A stretch of DNA of 64,000 nucleotides. Source: Triatoma infestans. Its lineage: Eukaryota; Arthropoda; Insecta; Hemiptera; Reduviidae. Made by a program: the position numbers and the translations under genes. Location: assembly GCA_011037195.1 (NCBI GenBank), contig JAAEAF010001956.1, positions 1 through 64,000 of the forward strand. Direction: 5' to 3'. Below, in pieces: positions 1 through 10,750 of this stretch. Each line of letters opens with the position of its first letter. The stretch's first letter is position 1. Under the pieces are notes generated by a model. It was not told where the DNA came from. It did not search any database and saw nothing but the letters and a program-made list of their open reading frames with translations.

Positions 1-261
1 CCTAATAACTCATCTGTACTTCTATTTAATTTAATAATTGAAATGTTCTATTAATGACCTTCTATATGCACCTGCGGCTATACAAAACTAATTTAAATTG
101 ACCCAATTCCTCCCATTTAAATAATCTATTAACTCCGATTTTTCTAATCTACTTTTACCAAAACTCTTCATTCTGAATTCGGCCAAAATTGGACAGATGG
201 CAACATAATGAAACACATCTTCGGTTTCTGCCATATTACACATCGAGCATAATTACTGATC
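1..261 (-). pseudogene. LINE ORF2 C-terminal remnant (downstream part)
   Basis: Read on the minus strand, this encodes the cysteine/histidine motif that follows the reverse transcriptase or RNase H part of many arthropod LINEs: CSMCNMAETEDVFHYVAICP, then LAEFRMKSFGKSRLEKSELI. The C-x2-C...H...C spacing and the 'ICPILAEFR' signature are what I rely on. Several stops are present, so it is dead. It belongs with the coding remnant at 1061-1320. The two halves are separated by a solo LTR (266-1056), and the reading resumes across the 4 bp duplication CTCC. The insert at 37342-38266 encodes the same kind of C-terminus (CSLCNYNVREEIYHFLGECP), which suggests one clade. The remnant continues beyond the window edge. 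Confidence 0.7.
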
Positions 262-265
262 CTCC

Positions 266-1056
266 TGTAATGTGATAAAAGAAGTAGTGATAACAAGAAG
301 AAAAATATATAATTTTTAATTATAAAAATTATAACTAGTGGTGCCAGCCAGTCGCTATTATTCAGGTCAAGAGCCACGGTCAGTACACGGTCAAAGGGAC
401 CGCCAAGGACAGGAACCGCCAAAGACACACTGCTTTCAAAAGGGTCACTATACGGTCAGTATACAGAAGCCGCCTGGCCAATATACAAGGTTCAACAAAT
501 CACTCAAAAGGCCACTGGCTACAGTCTTTTGATAACTGCCAATAAACAAACACTCAAAAGACCACCTGGCTACAGTCTTTTGATAACTACCATCACCTGT
601 TGCCACACCTGTTCACCGACCTATTCAAGAACTAGGGTCAACACACGGCAAGAGATGTTTTAGTGTGACCCGTAATTACACACTTGTCAATGTGTGGGTG
701 ATGGCAATATAACGTCTCTCCACAAGAAGAGGGGAGGATTATTCTTCAGTATTTTATCAGCGTATCATCAAGATTCTACCAGTGACATAGTTTATACATC
801 GGAGCGCGTCCCTATCTAAGTATTTAAACATATATTTATTTATCAATCATTATAGTTGTGCATTCTAGTTACCTTTTAAATCATTTTAAATTAATTGTAG
901 TTATATCTTCTCAAACGTTAAATTATTGTTAAATATATATCTATTTTCGTAAATTAGTAATTCATATTCCGAGTAACAACTCTCTAAAAATCTCGTAAGT
1001 AACTCCCAACTATTCATCGCATCACAACCCTCTCCAAGACATCTGAACCCACTACA
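266..1056 (+). mobile_element. Solo LTR, family LTR-B (copy 1)
   Basis: The 791 bp unit begins TGTAATG and ends CACTACA. It is flanked by the 4 bp direct repeat CTCC (262-265 and 1057-1060). It shares its 3' half with the units at 51562-52208 and 47025-47311: the motif 'gaagaggggaggatta', a 'gttgtgcat..ttagtt' stretch and 'ccctctccaagacatct' near the end. No internal retrotransposon coding region is attached, so it is a solo LTR left by recombination. It interrupts the minus-strand LINE remnant on either side. Short open frames inside it, for example at 901-1128, are fortuitous. Superfamily is not decided; 4-5 bp duplications fit Gypsy or Bel/Pao. Confidence 0.75.
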
Positions 1057-1060
1057 CTCC

Positions 1061-1320
1061 GATCGACCAACTCTAAAATTTAAATCTAATACCTGTCCCT
1101 TTACTTTAAAGATATTACTTATTAACAATGAACTATTACTATCTGCTATATAATGTTTACTTCCCAGGTCAAATTCTAATTCCTTATATAAACTATGATT
1201 AGGCTAATTTATTAGATTTTATATACAAAGTTTCTTTAAATTCAGATTCAATGGCCTCTAATATCCTGACAACAGAATCATCAGCATATCGCACATTTTC
1301 ACAGTTATACTTGGTGCACA
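1061..1320 (-). pseudogene. LINE ORF2 C-terminal remnant (upstream part)
   Basis: Minus-strand translation gives 'KELEFDLGSKHYIADSNSS' and 'FKVKGQVLDLNFRVGRS'. Once the LTR is removed, this leads into the CSMCN zinc motif at 1-261. This order (hydrophobic FKVKG..LNLNF segment, then C-x2-C..H..C) matches the C-terminal region of LINE ORF2 proteins in insects. Farther upstream a frame encodes 'NVRYADDSVVRILEAIESEF', which is likely part of the same protein. There are stops and at least one frameshift, so it is not functional. Confidence 0.6.
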
Positions 1321-1440
1321 TATTTCGGAATGAACCGGACCAAAAAAAAGATTCCTAGATCATTGATTTCTAGATCAAAAGATTATTTCCTGTGCTAATA
1401 CTTTCGTCAGTCTTGTAATTGGTGATGACAAAACCTTTGC

Positions 1441-1684
1441 CCTTTAAGTATTTGTAACCTAAATTTTTAGTTATGTCATTTTTGGCACTTGGCGAGAACA
1501 TGGCACCGGCGGAATGCGTTGGCCCAAGCTATGCGCGCGCCATAAACGAGACTCCTGTCAACTAATCAGCATTCACTACTTGTTTACTGATAATTGTGAA
1601 GCGCGAGACGCATTCCGCCGGTTCCGCTCTCGCCAAGTGTCAAAAATGAAAAAACTAAAAATTTAGGTTACAAATACTTAAAGG
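1441..1684. mobile_element. MITE-like foldback element with ~80 bp inverted arms
   Basis: The left arm starts CCTTTAAGTATTTGTAACCT. The right arm is its complement, ending AGGTTACAAATACTTAAAGG. Pairing continues through 'cacttggcgag' and 'accggcggaatgcg', giving arms of about 80 bp around a spacer of about 80 bp. It has no coding capacity. No clear target duplication was found, so superfamily is open. Confidence 0.7.
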
Positions 1685-2873
1685 ATGCTCTACACCAACT
1701 GACAATCAGATTGACATTGACGTCGTAAGATTTTATGGCTACAGCTGTATGTGTATTTATTTTTTGTTATACATTAACAAATTTTGACTGATTCAAGTTG
1801 GTTGTTATTTAATATAGTTTTCAAAAAAATGTAGTTTATTCCTTTCCTAAATGATATATTTTTGAAATCTTAATCATATAGATTTACATTTTTCAACTGG
1901 CAACCCTACTCTACACGAACTTGGTGAATTTACTCTGACGATGGATGAAAATCCGAAACCGTTCAGGAACGAAATAAATATGCATGGTATGACGGATAAA
2001 ATACCAGATGTTATCCAGCATTGCGGATCCATCCACATATTCAACTGAAAAATCCATTCTGTAATATGTTACAAGTTCAAGCTCACAAGTTTAAGCTTCT
2101 GGGCGAGTTTTCATTTTTTTTTTTTTAAATATTTTGTTCAAGTAACACACATACGGATAGAAGAGAGAGGGAAAAACGATTCACTAATTAGTGAAAACTT
2201 AATTTCCACACGATCGCATAAGAGAAAGTAAAAATTCCTAATTTAAGAATAGTTTTCTTTTAACCGCTTAAGAACAGCAATAAAAAAGTCGTGTGACCTT
2301 GTTTCAAAGCAGATTTTATTATTTATTCTAGCTCTATAATTAATTAGTTAACATATTGTGATTCGATATAATTTAAGAAAAAAAAAAAGAAGCAATAAAT
2401 AGAATTGCTTTCCGGTCGAATTGAGCGTAGAATGTTATTGCATTTTGGAACAGGAAATGAATAATGGAACTCGTGATTTATTTAATCAATTGTAACGAGG
2501 CGAATAGATACGAGCGAGGCTGGCTGTGAATGAAAGGAGCAGAACACGGAGCTTTAGAGGTGTTAGAGTTACACAGCCATCAATGAACGGCTTTACACCG
2601 CCCGCCCCTTGTCTACGCAGCCAGTCCTTTTGACCCCCTTGTGCAGGCCACATCCCCTAAGGACCTGCTTCCCTTCTGACAGACCTACTGACCTCTGTTC
2701 CGCCTCCACTTAACCACTCCCGCCCTCTAACAGCACACCTTCAATGCCCAGGCCATTTTAATTCCTTTCAATACCAACTAACAATGTTATTAAATCGTTT
2801 CCTCGCTACAATAAAATAAAAAAAAAATCTTGTATGAAACACTCACTCAGCATACTGCAGTCTACTACATATT
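1685..2873. other. No gene; AT-rich non-coding with a pyrimidine-rich patch
   Basis: There is no sustained reading frame and no recognisable domain. Bases 2580-2760 are C/T-rich and higher in GC than their surroundings. A short reversed AR 3' end (complement of the hairpin, 'gaaacactcactc') lies at 2828-2850, just before the forward AR copy at 2874. Confidence 0.5.
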
Positions 2874-3560
2874 ACTTTCTCTTACTCCTAGTAAGAGGAA
2901 ATATTATAATCGTGCCAAATTTTCGATATCGAGTTTTCACCGGAAATATCCGTTTCGAGGTCCCCTGAGTCCAAAAAAGTGGTTTTTAGCAAATGGTCTG
3001 TGTGTGTGTGTTTGTATGTGAACAGCATAGCTCAAAAACGAAAAATCGCAGAATGCTGAAACTTAATATTCCGTTTTGGTATTACTATGAAACCCGACAG
3101 TAGGCCAGCGGTCGAAATTCCTTGACCGGAAGTACCACTTTACTAAATGTTTTTTTTTCCCTTTTTTGCAGTTTTCTTAAAAAATGGCTCCAACGATTTT
3201 CTTTAAACTTGTTATATCAACTACACTTACAAAGATCTACAACTTTTATTTAAAACATTTCTCTGGAAAAATTCATTAAAGGGCCGTTTTGGGGGGTGGG
3301 AAGGGTGGGGTTAGGTTTCCTCTAAAGTGCTATCATAGTTGATTATACAATCCTACCATCCAAACAAAATTAATTATAAATAAATAGATGTCCATAATTG
3401 TGAGTTTCAAGGAAATTAGTTAACCGGAAGTGCGCTTTTTCTGAAGTTTTTTTTCAGTTTTCGTCGAATTTCATTCAATTTATTACACAAACTAATATTT
3501 GTCAATTATAATTTTGAAAACTGGAGTAAGAGAAAGTTGTGTGAGTGTTTCACACCAGAT
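2874..3560 (+). repeat. AR element, copy A (internally shortened)
   Basis: It starts ACTTTCTCTTACTCC, which pairs with the following AGTAAGAGG. The conserved 'cgatatcgagttttcaccgg' block and a (GT)n run at about 2999-3016 follow. It ends with GGAGTAAGAGAAAGT and the hairpin GTGTGAGTGTTTCACAC plus CAGA, then a run of T. It has one fewer internal unit than copies of about 1 kb. The G-rich tract 'ggggggtgggaagggtgggg' is at about 3289-3310. It has no open frame of its own. Confidence 0.85.
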
Positions 3561-4330
3561 TTTTTTTTATAATTGACAAATTTTTTCGAAACTTATAATG
3601 TTTACTAAATGATTACTTGTCTTCAATTTTATAGCACTGAGAGAATTCTCATCAACAGAATAAAATAACTATTTTGTGGAAATCAACATTCCTCCCCCCC
3701 CCGTCGCTGCCGCCTCCAAAAACTTCTTTAAATGAACTTTCTCGGAAATAAGTTTCCAATAAAAACGATAATTTACATTAAATAGTAAGAAATGTCGGGG
3801 CGGGTGTTGGTGAAGTGGTTATGAGCATGGACTTGTAACTGGGAGGACCCCAGTTCGAGTCCAGCGTATAACTGCTAAATTTTATATTTATTTAAAAAAT
3901 GTTATGAGTCAAGTAGGTGCTTCCGCCTCCGTCCATTCAATCTAATTTGGTAGTTGGACGTTAAGGCCCGCCTGAAAAAATAGAAAAAAATAAATAAATA
4001 GTAACAAATGTAATAAAATCCGTCCGTGTTTTTATGGATAAAATCGTAGAAAACTGAAAAAAAACCTGTGTTTAATAAAAATTCACTTCCGGTCAATCGA
4101 TTTTCTTCAAGCTCGAAATTTTGCAAATATATTAATTCTAATTAATATTATGTGGGTAGAATTGTATAATAAACTAGAAATTGCACTTTAGAGGAAGACA
4201 TAAAGCACTCCTATAACCATCTTAAATGAATATTTCCGGAGAAATGTTTCAAATAAATATTGTAGCTCTATGTATGCTTTAGTTAAAGAAAATTGTTGGA
4301 GCCTTTTTTTGAGAAAATCGCAAAAAAAAA
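3561..4330. repeat. Diverged AR-related sequence hosting a SINE
   Basis: Blocks such as 'cacttccggtcaatcga' (4082) and 'aaatgtttcaaataaatattgtagctc' (4243) are recognisable AR pieces in minus orientation, but the terminal motifs are lost. The SINE at 3796-3995 is inserted here. The (C)n tract at 3693-3701 is the complement of the AR G-rich tract. Confidence 0.55.
3796..3995 (+). mobile_element. tRNA-derived SINE, family SINE-A (copy 1)
   Basis: The 5' part is tRNA-like: an A-box-like 'tggtgaagtggttatgagc', then a B box 'agttcgagtcc', with RNA polymerase III promoter spacing. The body continues with 'tataactgctaaattttatattt' and 'aagtaggtgcttccgcctccg' and ends in an A-rich tail. Imperfect 16 bp direct repeats flank it (3780-3795 and 3996-4011, one mismatch), as expected from LINE-assisted insertion. 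Two more copies lie at 53331 and 56444. Confidence 0.88.
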
Positions 4331-4630
4331 GTAAAAAAAAAAAAAAGGTAATAAAATATTATATACGCGACTAATCCATGGATACTCGATGTGTGGTGAC
4401 CCAATCACATCATGTAACTTATGTAATGTCCTATTATCGATCCAACAACATATTGTCACTGAATGTCCAAAAATCCAACTTACATAGACGACTGAATAAG
4501 GTTTCATTCAGTTTAACTGAAGCATTAAAAAAAATGATTCAATTAATGTAGACCGGGTGATTAAATTTTTAAAAGATATAGAAGTCTATGATAAGATAGA
4601 TATAAAGGTAATATATAGATGCAATGATAA

Positions 4631-4935
4631 TGTAACAGCAAGAGAGAGAAGACAGGCCCGAGAGGAGACAGACCCTCTCTGGTACTCTCTGACTTAAGCA
4701 GGCTAGAGTGGGAGAATGTATGTATATAAGCCAGTGGGAATCTATCTAGAGCTATCTATCAGATTCAACCATACCTCGCATCGTGTCATATCTTCTCTAC
4801 TCCCACCTTTTATTCTATCAAAATCACTATAAAGTCCAGTGCAGTATGTGTAAACTTATAGCTACATTAAAACAGTGTCTTCATATCTCGTTTATTCAAT
4901 TAAACCCAATTTCTCTCCTCAACAACTCCATTATA
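4631..4935 (+). mobile_element. Solo LTR, family LTR-A (copy 1)
   Basis: The 305 bp unit begins TGTAACAGCAAGAGAGAG and ends CTCCATTATA. It is closely similar to the unit at 45159-45457. The 4 bp repeat ATAA flanks it (4627-4630, 4936-4939). A TATA box is visible in 'atgtatataagcc' (about 4730), consistent with an LTR promoter, with transcript-end sequence downstream. No internal region is attached. Confidence 0.75.
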
Positions 4936-5715
4936 ATAATATTGTAAATGGATCATGAAAAAAAAAAACGGCTGTGGAGCTATATTGTAGAGCATTGTTC
5001 ATGACGTATGTTGAACACCAAATGTTCATTGCTCAAAAAAAAAATATAAAAAAAATGTTATTTCCGGTTGTCCGATTTTGTCCAAAACCCTATTATCAGA
5101 TCCCCTTGGTGGAACTTAAACTAAATATCAAGGTAAATGGAAGTTTAAACTAAGAAAAAAACAAGACACAAAACAATACAGACTCATTTCTAAAAACCAA
5201 TTTTTCTAACTCAGGGAATCTCAGTATAATTTCCGGTGAAAACTTGGTTATCAAAAATGTTTGCACCATCGTAATACTAATAAGGGTAAGAGAAAGTCAA
5301 AATAAAATTGAAAATTATTAAAATCATGTGAAACATTGGACAACTCAAAAATTGTATTTTTCTGGAAAAAAAAAAAAAAAATTATTCAAATAAAAGTGAT
5401 AGGCTTAGTGAGAGATATTTGAAATTAGCATTCATAATTAAAGAAAATTGCCGGTGACATATCTGTGAAAATACCGACAATCTATAGAACTATTTTGTAA
5501 ACTTCCATGATGAATTTTTTGAGAGTTGCCCGGGGGGGGGGGGAGAGAACAGTAACGTTATGCCTTTCTCTAAAGTACAGCTGCAGTATAATACATAGTT
5601 CATTATTAAGCACAAAATATTAATACATATCAGAAGCCTTAATAGAATTCCAAAATTTGAAGAAAATCGATTAACCGAAAATGAGAATTTACAAAATTTG
5701 GTTTTTGAGATTTTT
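4936..5715. repeat. Diverged AR fragments, no gene
   Basis: Recognisable pieces are 'ttccggttgtccgattttg' (5056) and 'tttccggtgaaaacttgg' (5231). A terminal 'gtaagagaaagt' (5284) and 'atcatgtgaaacattgg' (5322) are also seen. A G run of 11-12 at 5531-5542 corresponds to the AR G-rich tract. The termini are broken, so these are old copies. Confidence 0.5.
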
Positions 5716-6735
5716 ACTTTCTCTTAGTCTTAGTAAGAGGAAGTATTGTAATCGTGTCAAATTTTCGATATCGAGTTTTCACCGGAAATATCCGTTTTGA
5801 GGTCCCCTGAGCCCAGAAAAGTGGTTTTTAGCCCAAGGGTCGGGATGTGGTGTTGGTGTGTGTGTGAAATGTCGTGTCGTGTATGTGTGTGTGTGAACAG
5901 CATAGCTTAAAAGCGATAAACCATAGAAAGTTGAAACTTGATATTCTGTTTAGGTATCACCATGGCATCTGACAGTGGGTCATCTGTTAAAATTACTCAA
6001 CCGGAAGTACCACTTTACTTTTTTGCTTTTTTTTTTTCTTTTTTGCGTTTTTCTCAAAAATGGCTCCGATGATTTTCTTCAAACTTGGTGTATCAACTAC
6101 ACATGCAAAGAGCTACAACGTTTATTTGAAACATTTCTCTGGGAAAATTCATTTAAGGGCAGTTATGGGGGATAGGAGGGATTAGGTTTTCATCTAAAGT
6201 GCATTTCAGTTTATTAAACAATTCTATCATCTAAATAATGTTAATAAGAATTAAATATGTTGTTGAAATTCCGAGTTTGAAAAAAACCGGATGACCGGAA
6301 GTGCGTTTACTTTACGACTTTACTAAATGATTTTTTTCACTTTTCGCGATTTTCTCAAAAATGGCCTTCGACGATTTCTTGGAAAACTTCGTATATAAAA
6401 CTAAAAATAAATGATCTACAAGTTTTATTTAAAACATTTCTCTAGGAAAATTCATTTAAGGGCACTTTTAGCGAGGGGTGGGGTTTGTTTTTTCTCTAAA
6501 GTGCTATCACTTAGTTGATTATACAATCTATCATCCAAACAAAATTAATTAGAAATAAATAGATGGCTAAAATTCCGTTTTCAAAGAAATTTGTAAACCG
6601 GAAGTGCGCTTTTACTGCATAGTTTTTTCAATTTTCGACGAATTTCATTAAATTTGTTACACAAACTATAAAATTTGTCAATTATAATTTTGAGAACAGG
6701 AGTAGGAGAAAGTTGTGTGAGTGTTTCACACCAGA
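5716..6735 (+). repeat. AR element, copy B (near full length)
   Basis: It starts with ACTTTCTCTTAGTC after a T run. It has the ttttcaccggaaatatccg block and a GT-rich region at about 5855-5895. CCGGAAGT-headed internal units begin at about 6001, 6295 and 6599. It ends GGAGTAGGAGAAAGT plus the hairpin TGTGTGAGTGTTTCACACCAGA and a T run. At about 1.02 kb it is close to the family's full size here. Confidence 0.88.
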
Positions 6736-7400
6736 TTTTTCTTATTATTTTTTATGACTTTCTCTAAAATGAATGATTTTTGATCACTTTTGACTAGATA
6801 TATAAATGCATATCTTCAGTTTTATTTGAAATAGTTTCCTAGAAACAAGAATTCAAAGTTTGAAGAAAATTGCTTAATCGGAAAATGTGGACTTTTAGAA
6901 TGAATAGTTTTGTGAGCTTTCAGAATTATCGTTTCCCTATGATTTTTCTTTAGACTTGGAAAGCTAAACTATACCTTTACATTATCCCCATATCTCCTCT
7001 TGCTCTTTTTGTAAAATATATTTCCGGATTAACTAATTTCAAAGGGGGTTTCTGGGGAATTTGAGATGTCTAATTTAACTGTAAACAACGCTCTGCCATG
7101 TGGTCTGAATCAGTGACCTTGCGGCTTCCTGCCTGACATCTATATTTGGTATCAAAAGGAACTAAATGATTAATACCAATTCTAATTTTGATAAAAAATT
7201 TCTCACAATTACAATCGCCAAATAATTGCAGTCAGAGGAAAGTCGTGTATGTGTTTCACACTATTTCTTTGATTCTCATAACTTTGATTCTAGTTCTTTC
7301 GATCTCAATGTTCTTCATATCTTCCGCCTTAATATGTATTCATTTCGAAACAGACAAATCAAATGAACGTATCTTGTGGTCAAGGCGATGAATGTTTCAA
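6736..7400. other. AT-rich non-coding with scattered AR-like pieces
   Basis: A degenerate AR 3' end, 'gtcagaggaaagtcgtgtatgtgtttcacac', lies at about 7211-7260. Short open frames here have no recognisable domain. Nothing else is supported. Confidence 0.4.
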
Positions 7401-8170
7401 GAGTTTCTCATTTCTATATTTTGGTAGGTAACTGAAAGAAGTGTTGTAGTGTGCAGGTTGTGAGGGGGGAGAAGAAGGAAATATTAGTAGAATGGTGGAA
7501 GTAATAATAGAACAACCTTTGACGCTCTCCGCGGGCGGCTGAGGAAGATTTCCAGATTTTATTGATTCGCGAGCAAACCAAAGCAAGTGGGAGAGTGTAA
7601 CAGGCTTGGTATAGAAGAGCTTTATAACAGAGAATGATGTAAAAGAGAATGAGGGAGTAAACTGGTGGCTTGTTTTGTGTGTGAGTGTATATACATTGCC
7701 GCCTCCAAGAGTGATGACTGGAGTGGTGGAAGTGGAAGTTGAGAAGCGGGCAAACAGAGTGGGGTATTACTACTACTACTACTAGTATTCCTGCAGGAGA
7801 GGCGCCAGCAACACGATCTAAACAGAAAACCATGGTATGAGGGCTGTTCTCTTCCTTTATGTGGGTGGGGGTTGGTGGCACGCGCTCTGGTTTCAGGAGC
7901 TTGTATATCCAAGTGGTGAGGGGGAGCGGCAATGGTTGGTTGTGTTGATTCCGTTCTTTTCAAAAAAAAAAAAAAAAAAAAACAAAAAAAAAAAAAAAAA
8001 GAAAAAACCCTAAACCGTGGAGAGAAAGAGAGAGTGGGAGAGTGGGGGGTGGGAGAGAGAGCGTGAGAGTGCGGCGCCTTGTTAGTAGAGCACGCCAGTC
8101 CACACACCTGTTGTGTTCAGACAAGCCATTCTGTGCCATACTCTCACCGTCTGTTTACTAACACCACGCT
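7400..8170. other. Repeat-poor, purine-rich low-complexity island
   Basis: The plus strand is G/A-rich (for example 'gagagaaagagagagtggga') and carries a long poly-A/AAC tract at 7961-8000. Long minus-strand frames (7414-7932, 7622-8107) arise from pyrimidine-rich low-complexity sequence with Ser/Pro/His repeats. They resemble no protein family I know. The island lacks AR pieces, so it may be old single-copy sequence, but no function is visible. Confidence 0.35.
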
Positions 8171-8849
8171 GCTGCCAACTCAATTCCTTTATAAGAATAA
8201 CATCTATATAAATGATGCCATCTACTTTTATCACTAATTATAGAATCGTCATCATTATAAGTCTATATATTGTAAGAATTGTGCTATAATTTTAGTCACC
8301 AAAGAAATATTAAAAAAATAAATCTGCTGTAAAATACACACACACATCGCAATTTTTATTGACAGATTTTCTTTTTTAAACCTGGAACTTTTAATGAACG
8401 ATAGTTGTCTTTAACTATATAGTTGGCGGAGAACCGTACATTAACCACATATGAGTTTAGCTTCAGATAGTTAATGTGGTGGCTACAAGACAGCGTTGTC
8501 ATCTAGCCCGGAAATTCGCTTCATCACAATTCCGGTTGTCTATTTTAAAGTTTTTAAGACACTCCCCTAGAATCCATCTAAAACCTTCTTTTTTTTCCAA
8601 AAGAACAATAAATTTATTAGCTGTATATTTGTGCAATTCGAGTTCAAATTCCACGAAAATCCTTTGAGTTGTTTTGGGGAAATTTAAAAAAAAAAAAAAC
8701 AGGAACCCATTCTGTAAAATCACACTTCTCTTTTACTGATTTTCTTCAATATGGAATTCTTCTAATGCTTCTAATGACCTTAATATTATTATAAAAGTAG
8801 TGGAACCAAAAGTATAATGTAAAAAAAAAGCACTAATGTGGGTGTTCGA
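8171..8849. other. No gene seen
   Basis: AT-rich sequence with a few AR-like words such as 'aattccggttgtctattttaaag' (8527). Short frames on both strands show no domain. Confidence 0.35.
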
Positions 8850-9190
8850 AATAAGCTGATACTCCTTGGGTGCCGGGATATGGAGGATTTGTGGGCAACG
8901 AAAAGGTGGCTGCGCTAGCGAGTGAGGGCGGCAAAGACCCGAACTTTTTTTGTCCACAAGCCAGTTTTAAACTTCTATCAAAAGTTGGATGAAGGACTAG
9001 TGTCTGCAATAGTGGGAAGGAACACCAGGACAGAGGCAGGCAAAAGTTTTTATTAAGAAACAATTTACTAGGGATCTGCTGAATCATAGCCGAAGCTTTT
9101 GAGGATAATAGTGAGTCTAGTAACAGGGCACTGTAGGCTGAATAGGACCTGCACAGAGGATGCGATGTGAGTGCGCCGGCCTGATGAGGT
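8850..9190 (+). pseudogene. LINE RNase H remnant
   Basis: One frame encodes 'TPWVPGYGGFVGNEKVAALA', the hallmark W-V-P-G/S-H-x-G-x-x-GNE-x-A-D block of the RNase H domain of Jockey/R1-type LINEs (the usual His and Asp are changed). About 200 bp downstream another frame gives 'VSLVTGHCRLNR', the next conserved segment. Frameshifts and stops separate them, so this is an old fragment with no usable frame. Confidence 0.65.
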
Positions 9191-10171
9191 AAGGTTTCTT
9201 TAGTTGGGAGTAAGTAATCCCGAAGCCACGAGCTTCAAGACGGAGCCGCTCTCAGCTTTACTCGACCTGCTTTAAAGGACAAACCTAAAAGACGCGCTGT
9301 AATCACTGAGGATCTACAATAGATCTTGTAGTGTAGGTCGCGGTGGAATAAGGCTCATATACGTCTTTGTTTATCTCATCTAATGTACGTTAATAAGTTG
9401 ACCATGCACTATATTAAAGTGATACCTTAGAGCTGTGTTTCCCAACCATTGTACCGGAAAAATGTAACCAAATCCTGAATAACCTACCCGGAACAAACAA
9501 GTGTGCTGTTGGGAATGAAATTGTATTTTGTTCGTGTTAGTTCGTATTAGGTAATCGTAGTGAATTAAGCAAATTTTTTATTAGCTTGATAATCTGTCGG
9601 TAATTTGCCTTGGTAGGTACTCTGTTGGGTAGATAGTTTACCGACCATGGATGACGAGAGAAAAAGTTCTGTCCGGGAACTATGAGCCGAAAGAAGAATT
9701 AAACATATTTTTTGAGAGTAACTCAAAATTTGCAGGTAAGTTGGTGGAAGACAATGATTGGCATAATTAGGCAAGAAATGACCTACTTAGTGGACACATT
9801 TAAAGACATAAATGAACTTAATCGGAAAATGCAAGGATTCGTTAAAATATTTAATTTGTGTTGTATTCGAATCCTAAAAAAAAAAATTAAAACACTAACA
9901 CGTGCGGATGCTCGAGGTCAACCTATTATCAGTAACAAAGGAATCTCGACTGGGTTAGAAATCCATTTGCGTCTTCAATAGGTCTTATGGCATTCAATTT
10001 ATCTATAAAATAGGAGGAGCTATTAGACTTAAAAAATGATCGAACTGTTGCAGTTGAGTAGTAAGGATGTTCCATTATCCTTCCGGTGAAATGCAAGTTT
10101 TGGTTAAATGCAAGGAGTTTCCATCTATTAGGAAAATAGCTGTAACATTCTTTTAACATTTGCTAAACCCT
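9191..10171. other. No gene seen
   Basis: There is no domain, no clear repeat boundary, and only short frames on both strands. Part may be unique sequence. Confidence 0.35.
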
Positions 10172-10750
10172 ATAGGGTAAAGCTAGGAGAGATGACGGGG
10201 GTAGGAGAGAAGAAGCAGTCTTTGTTTCTCTTGTTTGCCACCATGTGGCGTCATGGAAGTTAGTCCAGGAATGGAGAGATCAGAAGCGAACATATTGCAA
10301 AATTCTTCAGTTATTTTGTGTGTTCTACAAATTTATACGCATCAGCTGTATCTGGTGAATACCTGAATTTTCATAACGCTTAGTAAATTTTTTGTCTTTT
10401 ATATATACTATATTAATTGCAATTGAAATGAAAGATTTCCTGCTGTCGTTAAAGTTGGACTCATAGACACAGTGCTTACCAATCGATCAACGTTACCTTC
10501 ACAGAGGAGAGATCTCCTACCTATGGTGCGTCATCTATCCTACCATAGTAGGAGAGACGGCCAATTGTAGTGTATTTGTATTTTGTTTCTGGAATAAATG
10601 AGAATGACTTTATTTTGAAAAATAACATTTTTCTGTAGATAATAGTAGTTGACATATGTTTTATAAGCATTACCTCTTTAATATATCTCCTATATTTTAA
10701 TACTGGGCATAACTTTGAAATGTGCGTCATCTCTACTAGCTTCACCCTAT
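10172..10750. mobile_element. TIR element, family TIR-2 (copy 1, 579 bp)
   Basis: Imperfect terminal inverted repeats of about 26 bp (ATAGGGTAAAGCTAGGAGAG... at the left, complement at the right) enclose about 530 bp without coding capacity. A second copy at 55627-56230 is alignable end to end, which fixes the boundaries. The right end continues with 'gcacatttcaaag' in both copies. No target duplication is evident, so the transposase superfamily is unknown. Confidence 0.8.

Noticed and set aside
901..1128. 75-codon minus-strand ORF as a gene
   Set aside because: Its low-coordinate part lies inside solo LTR 266-1056 and the rest is LINE remnant; the frame is a chance fusion.
1201..1320. 'RYADDSVV' on the minus strand as a reverse transcriptase active site
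   Set aside because: The flanking residues do not follow an RT pattern, and the frame leads within about 60 codons into the LINE C-terminal segment, so the YADD is most likely coincidental.
3796..3870. tRNA gene (A and B boxes present)
   Set aside because: No complete cloverleaf is apparent; the unit recurs with the same non-tRNA body, A-rich tail and target duplications, so it is a SINE.
5716..6735. AR internal units as a CRISPR array or host tandem satellite
   Set aside because: Units are ~300 bp, diverged, without short regular spacers, and are bounded by the same element ends at many loci.
7414..8107. Minus-strand ORFs of 172 and 161 codons
   Set aside because: Composition is low-complexity Ser/Pro/His/Phe from pyrimidine-rich DNA with poly-A tracts, and no domain or plausible start context is seen.
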